Shown piece after piece: positions 42,032 to 49,445 of a stretch of 64,000 bases of DNA; positions within the stretch are counted from its first letter, which is position 1; the number at the start of each line of letters is the position of its first letter. The notes under the pieces are model-generated. The model had not been told where the DNA came from, did not search any database, and saw nothing but the letters and a program-made list of their open reading frames with translations. The DNA comes from Streptomyces sp. TLI_053. GTDB taxonomy: Bacteria > Actinomycetota > Actinomycetes > Streptomycetales > Streptomycetaceae. A program made the position numbers and the translations under genes. The stretch covers positions 868,001 to 932,000 of the forward strand of contig NZ_LT629775.1 of the NCBI RefSeq assembly GCF_900105395.1, given 5' to 3'.

Positions 42032-43408
42032 ATGCGACGCCGCCACGGCTCGCCCGCCCCGAACGCCGTCCTCGCGGTCGCCGCCGTGCTCGCCGTGCTC
42101 CTGTCGGTGGTGGCCGCGGCCCCGCCGGGCCGCCACCTCTCCGGGTCCCACCGGCACGGCGACGGGCCACGAACCCCCGCCGCCGTCACCCACACCGTGA
42201 CGCTGCACAGCGACGCAACCGGTGCGGCCTGGCGAGGCCGTCAGCGGGTGGGCTTCACCCAGGTCGCGCCCGAACCGCTGTCCGCCGTGTACCTGCGGCT
42301 CTGGGGCAACGCCCGCGGCGGGTGCGCGGCGCCCGCCGTCCGGCTGACGGGCATCACCGGCACCTCCAGCGCGGACTGCACCACGCTCAGGGTCCCGCTC
42401 CCCCGGCCGCTGCGCCAGGGCGAGTCCGGCACCCTCGACTTCGAGCTGTCCGTCGACGTCCCCGAGGGCCTCGACCGCTTCGGGCGCGACGGCGCGTACA
42501 CCGTCCTCGGCAACGCCCTGCCCACGCTCGCCGTGCTGGACGGCGACGGCTGGCACCTCGACCCGTACACCCGCAACGGTGAGTCCTTCTACTCCCTCGC
42601 GGCCGACTACTCCGTCACCCTGGACCACCCCTCCGGCCTGCTGGTCCCCGCCACCGGCAGCGCCACGGACGCGCCCGGCGGACCGGGCCGGACCGTCACC
42701 ACCGTCACCGCCCGTCGGGTCCGCGACTTCGCCTGGGCCGCCGGTCCGTTCACCCGGCTCGCGGGCCGGTCGGCGGACGGCGTGCGGATCGGGGTGTTCG
42801 CGACCCCCGACGTCACCGCCGAGGAGGCCGGCCGGATGCTGGAGCTCGCGCGCGGCGCGGTCGACGCGCACTCCGCCCGCTTCGGCGCCTACCCGTACGG
42901 CGAGCTGACCGTCGTCCTCGACAACGCCTTCTGGTTCAGCGGCATGGAGTACCCGGGCTTCGTCCTCGACCGGGTCAAGCCCTTCGCGCTGGTCCACGAG
43001 CTGGCGCACCAGTGGTGGTACGGCATCGTCGGCGACGACCAGTACCGCGCGCCCTGGCTGGACGAGTCCTTCAGCGAGTACGCCGCCGACCTCGTCCTGG
43101 GCGGGGGCGACGAGGACTGCTCGGCGCCCGCCCACTGGGAGTCCGAGGACGAGCGGCTGACCTCGCCCATGAGCCACTGGGACGCGCACCCCGACCGGTA
43201 CGAGGCGGTCGTCTACGACCACGGCTCCTGCGCCCTCCACGAACTGGGCCGACTGCTCGGCGCGGACACCATGGCCGTCCTGCTGCGCGACTACGCCCGG
43301 GCCCACTGGTACGACGTCTCGACCACCGCGGCGTTCAAGGCCGCCGCCCAGGCGGTCGCCCCGGTGGACCTCGCCCCGTTCTGGCAGGAGCACCGGATCG
43401 ACGGCTGA
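42032..43408 (+). CDS. Secreted M1-family aminopeptidase (candidate leucyl-cap remover)
   Basis: Predicted 458-aa zinc metallopeptidase. An N-terminal export signal or anchor (NAVLAVAAVLAVLLSVVAAA, about 11-30) precedes a beta-rich M1 N-domain. The substrate motif is GMEYP (304-308), as in actinobacterial M1 proteins instead of GAMEN. The zinc site is HELAHQWWYG (His322, Glu323, His326) plus Glu345 in WLDESFSEY. The C-terminal helical domain of large PepN proteins is absent. In blasticidin producers an aminopeptidase frees the antibiotic from its leucyl form. The place of this gene at the operon end, before the terminator, fits the same job outside the cell; that is inference. Confidence 0.85.
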   Translation: MRRRHGSPAPNAVLAVAAVLAVLLSVVAAAPPGRHLSGSHRHGDGPRTPAAVTHTVTLHSDATGAAWRGRQRVGFTQVAPEPLSAVYLRLWGNARGGCAAPAVRLTGITGTSSADCTTLRVPLPRPLRQGESGTLDFELSVDVPEGLDRFGRDGAYTVLGNALPTLAVLDGDGWHLDPYTRNGESFYSLAADYSVTLDHPSGLLVPATGSATDAPGGPGRTVTTVTARRVRDFAWAAGPFTRLAGRSADGVRIGVFATPDVTAEEAGRMLELARGAVDAHSARFGAYPYGELTVVLDNAFWFSGMEYPGFVLDRVKPFALVHELAHQWWYGIVGDDQYRAPWLDESFSEYAADLVLGGGDEDCSAPAHWESEDERLTSPMSHWDAHPDRYEAVVYDHGSCALHELGRLLGADTMAVLLRDYARAHWYDVSTTAAFKAAAQAVAPVDLAPFWQEHRIDG

Positions 43409-43410
43409 GG

Positions 43411-43445
43411 CCCCGGGCCGGGCGCGCACGGCGCCCGGCCCGGGG
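43411..43445 (+). terminator. Terminator of the nucleoside operon
   Basis: CCCCGGGCCGGGCGC (43411-43425) pairs perfectly with 43431-43445 around a 5-nt loop, starting 3 nt after the aminopeptidase stop. Confidence 0.88.
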
Positions 43446-43513
43446 ACCAGGAGCGGGACCAGGAACAGCGGTCAGGAACAGCGGTCAGGAGCAGGGATCA
43501 GGAGCAGGGATCA
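43446..43513. repeat. CAGGARCAGSGRT tandem repeats
   Basis: Five degenerate 12-14-bp copies run from the operon terminator to the stop codon of the convergent collagenase gene. Confidence 0.6.
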
Positions 43514-45877
43514 GAACTCACTGGTGACGCTCACCCCACTGAAGCCCTGCTGGGCGTAGAGGCTGAAGAAGACGTAACCGGCCTGCGGGCTGGTGACGGT
43601 GAGGGTCTCGGCGTTGTCCGGGCCCGCCGACCGGGTGACGTACGAGTCGGTGTAGGCCCAGCCGTACGGGTTGTAGTAGAGCTCGCCGTTGCCGGTGCCG
43701 CCACTGCTCGTGACCCGGACCTGGCGGGTGCCCGCCGGCACCCAGAGGTAGAAGTGCGCGTAGTTGCCGGTGGTCGCCGACAGGTTGCTCCGGGCGCAGT
43801 TGCTGTCGAGCTTGCGGATGTCACCGCCCGCGCACTCGGTCAGCCTCGGGAAGCTCGGGGTGTTCCTGCACTCGCCGGCCGCGCAGGAGTTCAGCCAGGC
43901 GTCGAAGTCGGCGTCGTACCGGGTGCCGATGGTCGTCTTGAGGAGGGTGCGGGAGCCGGCCCAGTCGCCCTTGCGGTACAGGGCGAGGAGGCTGTCCACG
44001 TCGGGCCGGTGGCGCTCCAGCATGTAGCGGACGGCGAGGTAGCCCCAGCGGTAGGTGCGGTCCTCGTTCTCGTAGTGGCTGTCGAAGAGCGTGCTCAGCC
44101 GGTAGGTGTGCTTGGCGGCCGCCTCGATCGCCAGGGTGTTCACGACCTCGAGGTAGGAGTCGGCGACGACCTCGGCGAGGCCCTCGGTCCACCAGGCGAC
44201 GGGGGTGGGGTCGGCCGCCTCGAAGCTGCCGTACATGTCGAACCGGGCGTCGAGGTAGTGGGTGTACTCGTGGTTGAGGTTCCAGATCGAGAAGCCCGGC
44301 TCGCCCCAGGTCTTCTCGTAGGCGACGAACCGGGCCTTGTTGCCGGCCTTGGCCGGGCTGCCCTCCAGGTACATGCCGCCGTTGTCGGTGGAGTTTCCGA
44401 ACATGACCGTGGAGAGCAGCTTGTACTCGGCGGAGCTGTCGAACACGACGACGTCGATGGTGCTGTTGAGGTCGTCCGCGACCGGGCCGTCGTCCCGCAC
44501 CACGGCGTGGAAGAAGGCGTCCTGGCCGTTGAGGCTGGTGCAGGTGCCGTCCAGCTGCTCCGGGGCCATGGACTCGGCGAGGATGCGGATGCTCGGGCTG
44601 CACTGCTCGATGTGGGTCAGGTACTCGGCCTGGAACCGCTCGGCGTCCTGGCAGGTGCCGTAGGAGGCGCAGTTCGCCTGGTCGTAGTTGCGCACGCCGA
44701 CCGCGGCCGTCGCGCGCTGGTTCCGGGTGGGGCCGGTGACCGAGAACTTCGCGGTGAGCGCCTGAAGGAGCGGACGCACCCGCGGGCGGAACTCGGGGTA
44801 GAACATGAACCGGCTCAGCTCGTTGACGGCGTTGGAGAGCACGCCGTCGTAGGCGCCGCCGGCGTGGACGAGGGCCCGATCGGCGAAGGCCGCCACCAGG
44901 TCGATCAGCGCCGGGTCCTTCTGGATCTCCTCGCGGAACTTCGGGTCCTCGCTCCGGATGCCCCGGTACAGCACCAGGAAGGCCGGGTTGAGTGCCCACA
45001 TCAGGTTGTCCTTGTCCCACGCGCTGCTGGTGTAGGCGGTGAGCAGGCGCTTGGCGATCGGCAGGTAGGTGACGGGCTCGCGGGTGACGTCGGCCAGCAC
45101 GCCCGCGTTCGCCAGCGGGCCGGCGTTCTCGGCGGTGGTGTCCAGCGCGTGGGAGTTGTCGAAGAAGGCCCGCACGCCGGGGAGGATCGCCTTCGGGACC
45201 TCGCTGCTGTACTCGCCGACCACGAGACGGTTGTCCCACTGCACGGCGTAACCGGCCTGCAGGTAGTACATCAGTTGCTGGATCGAGCCGCTGTTGTCGC
45301 CCCGGTAGGCGACGGCGGCCTCGTTGACGGCGGCGGCCACCGTGAGCATCTGGGACTCGCGGAACGCGGCGGCCGCGTAGCGGGGCTCGATCCTGAACAG
45401 ACTGTCGACGCAGGCCATGTCCACGGACTTGATGAGCCTGATCAGCTCCACGCCCGTCCGCCCGAAGTCGGTCGGGTTGCAGGCCACGGCCTCGCCGGAC
45501 GCCTCGCCGGGCGCCTCACCGGCGGCCGCGCCCCGGCCGGACCGCTCGGCCGCCGCCGACTGCTGGACGCGCCAGGGGGCGAAGTCGTTGCGGGGCTCGA
45601 GATCGGCCGACCCGAGGTCCCCGCTGTGCGCGGCGGGCACCGCGGCGGGGTCGCCGGACCGCACGGTCCGCTCGACGCCGGGCGGCGGGAGCTCGTCGGA
45701 GGGGGCCGTGCGTGCCCCAGCGGCGCCGCCGCCGGTCGGCGGTACCGCGACGGGGGACGCGGCGACGGGTGCGGCCTGCCCGAGCGGGGCGAACAGACCG
45801 ACTGTCAGGACCATGGAGAGCACTAGCGTCAGGAGTCTTGCCAACTGCCGCAGGTGCGACAGACGTGCGGTTCTCAC
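43511..45877 (-). CDS. Secreted M9-family collagenase
   Basis: Predicted 788-aa exported collagenase. It has a signal peptide (LLTLVLSMVLTVGLFAPLGQA, about 15-36) and a disordered Pro/Ala/Gly region to about 130. The collagenase activator-type helical domain spans 130-430. The catalytic domain has HEYTH (536-540) followed by Glu565 in WWTEGLAEVVADSY. The C-terminal beta-sandwich prepeptidase-type domain (about 690-788) resembles PPC modules and may help collagen binding. GTG 45877 has GGAGG 7 nt upstream; the longer frame to 46012 has no signal-like start. Transcribed alone. Confidence 0.92.
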   Translation of the reverse strand: MRTARLSHLRQLARLLTLVLSMVLTVGLFAPLGQAAPVAASPVAVPPTGGGAAGARTAPSDELPPPGVERTVRSGDPAAVPAAHSGDLGSADLEPRNDFAPWRVQQSAAAERSGRGAAAGEAPGEASGEAVACNPTDFGRTGVELIRLIKSVDMACVDSLFRIEPRYAAAAFRESQMLTVAAAVNEAAVAYRGDNSGSIQQLMYYLQAGYAVQWDNRLVVGEYSSEVPKAILPGVRAFFDNSHALDTTAENAGPLANAGVLADVTREPVTYLPIAKRLLTAYTSSAWDKDNLMWALNPAFLVLYRGIRSEDPKFREEIQKDPALIDLVAAFADRALVHAGGAYDGVLSNAVNELSRFMFYPEFRPRVRPLLQALTAKFSVTGPTRNQRATAAVGVRNYDQANCASYGTCQDAERFQAEYLTHIEQCSPSIRILAESMAPEQLDGTCTSLNGQDAFFHAVVRDDGPVADDLNSTIDVVVFDSSAEYKLLSTVMFGNSTDNGGMYLEGSPAKAGNKARFVAYEKTWGEPGFSIWNLNHEYTHYLDARFDMYGSFEAADPTPVAWWTEGLAEVVADSYLEVVNTLAIEAAAKHTYRLSTLFDSHYENEDRTYRWGYLAVRYMLERHRPDVDSLLALYRKGDWAGSRTLLKTTIGTRYDADFDAWLNSCAAGECRNTPSFPRLTECAGGDIRKLDSNCARSNLSATTGNYAHFYLWVPAGTRQVRVTSSGGTGNGELYYNPYGWAYTDSYVTRSAGPDNAETLTVTSPQAGYVFFSLYAQQGFSGVSVTSEF

Positions 45878-45900
45878 GTGGGGGCCTCCGGGCCTTGGGT

Positions 45901-45923
45901 CGGTCGCGTTGGGGACGCGACCG
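45901..45923 (-). promoter_or_regulatory. Inverted repeat upstream of the collagenase gene
   Basis: CGGTCGCGT-TGGGG-ACGCGACCG has perfect 9-bp arms and lies 24-46 nt before the start codon, so it could be an operator or a 5'-leader hairpin. Beyond it, to 46168, I see only an AT-richer promoter-like stretch at about 45985-46120. Confidence 0.45.
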
Positions 45924-46168
45924 GTGGGGGTGAGGACCAAAGGACGACGGTGGTCGATGGGACTCCGTCGATACCGGTGGGGAGCGGTGATTAGTACCAT
46001 GGCACATGTCACATCACCTTTGAAAGCCCTTTACCGCCCGCCTGTTCGACCAGGAACGTTCCGCATCGGCGACATGACGATCCGTCACTGACGTTCCGAC
46101 ACAACGGAATTCAACGCTCCGAAAGTCCGGTCCGGTCGATCGTCCGTCGGCCCGACAGCTCGACGACC

Positions 46169-46235
46169 GATCAGCCCGATCAGCCCGATCGGGCTGATCG
46201 GGCTGATCGGGCTGATCGGGCTGATCGGGCTGATC
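46169..46235 (-). repeat. GATC-rich repeat: 40-bp palindrome plus tandem GGGCTGATC
   Basis: Two copies of GATCAGCCC and a GATC are followed by five head-to-tail GGGCTGATC units. Positions 46169-46208 form an exact 40-bp palindrome. It sits 35 nt downstream of the LysR stop on the minus strand and probably serves as its terminator. Confidence 0.8.
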
Positions 46236-46270
46236 GACCCCAATGGCCCGAACGGCCCGATGATGGACAG

Positions 46271-47122
46271 TCAGGCCCCGTACACGGCCACCGCCGTGCG
46301 CACGAAGCCGCGGACCAGCGGATTCGGGTCCCCCGCGTTCCAGGCCGTCACCACCCGGCTCGGCGGCATGTCGGTCACCGCCACGACGGCCAGTCCGGCG
46401 GGCGGCTCGTGCCCGAGCGGCGCCATCCCGACCGTGCCGTTCCAGAGCACCGCCTGCCGGCACTCCTGGACGGCGCGCACGACCGGACCCTGCCGTCGGG
46501 CGCCGCCGTTCCAGTACGCCTGCCAGCGCGGGTCCGTCCCCTCCGGGAACTGGAACCACCGCCGCCCGGCCAGGTCGGCCAGCCGCAGCCTGGTACGGCC
46601 GGCGAGCGGATCGTCGGCGCGCAGCACCGCGCCCACCGGGTCCGCCCGCAGCTCCCGGACACACAGCCCGGTCTCGTCGAACGGGCCGCGGGTCAGCGCG
46701 ACGTCGACCAGGCCGGCCCGCAGCCCGCAGGTCGGGTCGGTCAGATCGGTCTCCCGGACGCGGATCTCCACGTCGGGGCGCCGGTCGCGGTAGGCGGCGG
46801 CCAGCCGCGCGATCCCGAGGTCGGCGCTGTCACCCAGGAGGCCGACGGTCAGGGTGGCCGGTCCGGCCGCCGCTGCGACCCGCGCCCGGGCCAGCTCGGT
46901 GCGGTCCAGCAGCTCGCGCGCCTCGGCCAGCAGCGTCTCCCCGGCCGGGGTGAGTGTCGTACCGGTGGCCGAGCGGTTCAGCAGAACGGCGCCGAGCTCG
47001 GCCTCCAGCTGCCGGATCGCCCGGCTCAGCGGGGGCTGGCTCATGTGCAGACGGGCGGCGGCCCGGCCGAAGTGGAGTTCCTCGGCGACGGCGACGAAGT
47101 ACCGCAGGGTCCGCAGCTCCAT
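46271..47122 (-). CDS. LysR-family transcriptional regulator
   Basis: Predicted 283-aa regulator. The N-terminal HTH is MELRTLRYFVAVAEELHFGRAAARLHMSQPPLSRAIRQLE. The C-terminal co-inducer domain includes LTVGLLGDSADLGIARLAAAY and RRWFQFPEGTDPRW. ATG 47122 is the usual LysR start. It is divergent from a cupin gene with a typical LysR box between, so it most likely controls that gene and itself in response to a small ligand. Confidence 0.92.
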   Translation of the reverse strand: MELRTLRYFVAVAEELHFGRAAARLHMSQPPLSRAIRQLEAELGAVLLNRSATGTTLTPAGETLLAEARELLDRTELARARVAAAAGPATLTVGLLGDSADLGIARLAAAYRDRRPDVEIRVRETDLTDPTCGLRAGLVDVALTRGPFDETGLCVRELRADPVGAVLRADDPLAGRTRLRLADLAGRRWFQFPEGTDPRWQAYWNGGARRQGPVVRAVQECRQAVLWNGTVGMAPLGHEPPAGLAVVAVTDMPPSRVVTAWNAGDPNPLVRGFVRTAVAVYGA

Positions 47123-47130
47123 ACCGGCAA

Positions 47131-47149
47131 CGATACCCGTGCGGTATCG
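47131..47149. promoter_or_regulatory. LysR box CGATACC-N5-GGTATCG
   Basis: Perfect 7-bp arms. The core ATACC-N5-GGTAT contains the T-N11-A pattern of LysR sites. It lies 9 nt from the LysR start and 56 nt from the divergent cupin start. Confidence 0.7.
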
Positions 47150-47204
47150 GCCGCCACGGAACGGGTCTTGGACGGGCGCAGCGCCCGGACGGTGCAATCG
47201 ATCC

Positions 47205-47747
47205 ATGACCGAAGAACCGAACGCCGGCGCACCCGCCACGGCCCCTGACGACCCCGCCGCCCCCGTACTCCCCGCCGCGCCCACCGTGTCCGTGGTCGGC
47301 CCGGGCGAGGGCGAGACCGTCCTGCTCGGCACCACCCGGATGCGGATCCTGGAGGACGGCACCACCACCGGACATCGCCTGGGCATCGCCGAGTCCGTGA
47401 TCGCCCCGCACACACCCGGCCCGCCCCAGCACCGCCACGCCGGGCACGACGAGGGCTTCTACGTCGTCTCCGGCTCGGTGCGGTTCACCGTCGGGAGCGA
47501 GGAGCACGACGCGGTCGCGGGAACCCTGGTCGTCGTCCCGCCGGGCGCACCGCACACCTTCGCCAACGTCGGCGACGAACCGGCCGTCATGCTCAGCACC
47601 TTCACCCCCGACCCGTACGTCCGGTACTTCCGCGAGCTGCGGGACCTCCACGCCGGCGCCGAGGCCGTGACACCCGAGGCGCAGCTCGGGCTGATGCGCC
47701 GCTACGCGACCGAACCCGCCTCGGCTCCCACCCCCGGGCCGTCCTGA
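47205..47747 (+). CDS. Cupin-2 domain protein under LysR control
   Basis: Predicted 180-aa protein. The cupin motif 1 is HRHAGHDEGFYVVSGSVRF and motif 2 is GTLVVVPPGAPHTFANVG, giving a full metal site (His, His, Glu, His). Such proteins include quercetin-dioxygenase-like and isomerase-like enzymes; the reaction is not readable. It is divergent from the LysR gene and its likely target. After it the spacer to 47826 holds four GGGCCGTCCTSMCC-type tandem repeats. Confidence 0.83.
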   Translation: MTEEPNAGAPATAPDDPAAPVLPAAPTVSVVGPGEGETVLLGTTRMRILEDGTTTGHRLGIAESVIAPHTPGPPQHRHAGHDEGFYVVSGSVRFTVGSEEHDAVAGTLVVVPPGAPHTFANVGDEPAVMLSTFTPDPYVRYFRELRDLHAGAEAVTPEAQLGLMRRYATEPASAPTPGPS

Positions 47748-47793
47748 ACCGGGGCCGTCCTCCCCGGGCCGTCCTCCCCGGTGCCGTCCTGAC
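47740..47793 (+). repeat. GCCGTCCT tandem repeats
   Basis: Four copies of a 14-16-bp unit containing GCCGTCCT run from the last codons of the cupin gene into the spacer. Confidence 0.6.
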
Positions 47794-47826
47794 CGGTGCC
47801 CGAGGGGGTACTGCCAGGATGCTCCC

Positions 47827-48294
47827 ATGGACATCCACACACCCGGCGGGATCCTGGTGCGCACCGCCGCGCCTTCGGACTGGTCCGCGATCGCGGGCAT
47901 CGACACGATCGCGGCGGCGGGCGACCAGGGCCGGCGCGCGGCCGTCCGGCGATGGTGCGAGGAGGGGCTCGTCCTGGTGGCCGAGGACCCGTCGGGGCCG
48001 CTGGGGTACGGCGTGCTGGAGCACACCTTCTTCGAGCAGGGATTCGTGACCATGCTGATGGTCGCGGACGGCGCCCGCCGACGCGGCGTCGGTTCGCTCC
48101 TGCTCCGCGCCGCGGGGGCGGCCTGCACCGCGCCCAAGCTGTTCACCTCGACGAACGTCTCGAACCTGCCGATGCAGCGGCTGCTCGGGCGCGAGCGGTG
48201 GCGCGCGGTCGGGTTGCTGCACGGGTTGGACGACGGTGATCCCGAGCTCTTCTTCCTCTGCCCACCGGAGCGGGTCGGAGCCGGCGGCAGCTGA
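47827..48294 (+). CDS. GNAT-family N-acetyltransferase
   Basis: Predicted 155-aa acyltransferase. GNAT motif A is FVTMLMVADGARRRGVGSLLLRAA, with the acetyl-CoA loop RRRGVG, preceded by LVLVAEDPSGPLGYGVLEHTFF. The C-terminal strand has LFTSTNVSNLPMQRLLGRERWRAVG. Acceptor unknown. It is convergent with the ROK kinase gene. Confidence 0.86.
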   Translation: MDIHTPGGILVRTAAPSDWSAIAGIDTIAAAGDQGRRAAVRRWCEEGLVLVAEDPSGPLGYGVLEHTFFEQGFVTMLMVADGARRRGVGSLLLRAAGAACTAPKLFTSTNVSNLPMQRLLGRERWRAVGLLHGLDDGDPELFFLCPPERVGAGGS

Positions 48295-48348
48295 CCGGCC
48301 GCACGGGGTCCGGCCGCCGTCGGCCCAACCGCCCCGCCCGGACCGGCT

Positions 48349-49350
48349 TCAGCAGCCGGCGGGGACGCGCCGGTGGTCGAGGGCCAGGGTGATCGCCCCG
48401 TGCAGGGAGGCGTCGGCGGTGAACCGCGCCGGGAGGACGGCCGGCGGGAACGGCACGGCGCGGTCCAGGTGCTCGGTGAGGGCGGGCAGGATCACCGCTC
48501 CGGCGGCCATCATGCCGCCGCCGACCACGACCCGTTCCGGGTCCAGCAGCACCGCGATGTTGGCGACGGCTGTCGCGAGCGTGTCGAGCGCCTCCCGGGC
48601 GATCCGCCCGGCCACCGGGTCGGCGCTGGTGAACAGGCGGTCGGCGGTGAGCTCCTCGCCCAGTTCGGCGGCGCTGCGTTCGCCGAGGGCCTTGCCACCG
48701 ACCAGTTCCTCCAGTGGCGCGCGCCCGTCCGCGACGGCGGCGACGGGCACCCCGCCCGACCGGCCGGGGTCCAGGTAGGCGATCTCGCCGGCCGCCTGGT
48801 GCGCGCCGTCGAGCACCCGGCCGCCGACGGTGAGCGCGGCGGCGACGCCGGTGCCGAGGCTGAGGTAGACGCCGGGGTCGGCGCCGCGCAGGGCGCCCCG
48901 GCGCAGTTCGGCGAGGGCTCCGGCGCGGACGTCGTTGGCCACCGCGACGCTGTCCACGCCGAGTTCGAGCGCCAGGCGCTCGGCGAGGGCGAGGCTCTCC
49001 CAGCCGGGCAGGTTCGGCGTGAGCAGGATCCGGTCCGGCCGGATGACGCCCGGGCTGACCGCGGCGTGGGCGACCACCGGCAGACCGAGCGCGGTCCGGG
49101 CGTACCCGGCGAGTTCGCGGACCGCCGCACCGGTGCGGGCCAGGACCTGGTCGGGCCCCTGCTCGGGACGGGTGGCGAACCTGATCCGCCGCAGCGGGGT
49201 GCCGTCGGAGTCGGCGAGGGCGACCTCGGTCTTGGTGCCGCCGAAGTCGATGCCGATGACGGCGCCGGCACCGACAGGGCGAGGGTGCGGACGGGGGTGC
49301 GGACGGGGGTGCGGGCGGGTGTCGGCGGTGTCGGCGGTGTCGGCGGTCAA
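48349..49350 (-). CDS. ROK-family sugar kinase lacking the usual zinc motif
   Basis: Predicted 333-aa kinase for glucose, N-acetylglucosamine or a related sugar. The phosphate-1 loop is VIGIDFGGTKTEVALAD. The ROK core is YLSLGTGVAAALTVGGRVLDGAHQAAGEIAYLDP and the adenosine part is VVVGGGM. Standard ROK kinases continue E-x-GH and then CxCGxxGC; here the sequence is GEIAYLDPGRSGGVPVAAVADG with no cysteine motif. TTG 49350 with GAGGA upstream is the only sensible start; the N-terminus encodes TAD and PHPR repeats. Its neighbour is an amino-acid/sugar-type permease with a ROK-like operator. Confidence 0.83.
   Translation of the reverse strand: MTADTADTADTRPHPRPHPRPHPRPVGAGAVIGIDFGGTKTEVALADSDGTPLRRIRFATRPEQGPDQVLARTGAAVRELAGYARTALGLPVVAHAAVSPGVIRPDRILLTPNLPGWESLALAERLALELGVDSVAVANDVRAGALAELRRGALRGADPGVYLSLGTGVAAALTVGGRVLDGAHQAAGEIAYLDPGRSGGVPVAAVADGRAPLEELVGGKALGERSAAELGEELTADRLFTSADPVAGRIAREALDTLATAVANIAVLLDPERVVVGGGMMAAGAVILPALTEHLDRAVPFPPAVLPARFTADASLHGAITLALDHRRVPAGC
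49285..49347 (-). repeat. In-frame tandem repeats at the ROK kinase N-terminus
   Basis: A 12-bp GGTGCGGACGGG unit (three copies, coding PHPR) is followed by a 9-bp GTCGGCGGT unit (three copies, coding TAD). Copy number should vary between strains. Confidence 0.7.
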
Positions 49351-49445
49351 GGAGTGGTCCTCGGATGGTGGCCGGGCGGCGGGCGGGCGGCGGTGCGGCG
49401 CCACCCACCCGCCGGCCGGCGGTCGGGGGTGGAACGGGTCGGTGG

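Noticed and set aside
30486..43408. Mildiomycin- or gougerotin-type pathway
   Set aside because: No CMP hydroxymethylase is seen, the CMP hydrolase lacks the MilB Arg, and the KamA plus GAMT-like pair points to the methylated beta-arginine of blasticidin.
30486..43408. A dedicated blasticidin resistance gene (deaminase or acetyltransferase) in the operon
   Set aside because: None found; the GNAT gene at 47827 is outside the operon and has no sign of linkage.
46169..46235. CRISPR or origin iterons
   Set aside because: Nine-bp units with no unique spacers, and no replication genes nearby; position after a stop codon fits a terminator.
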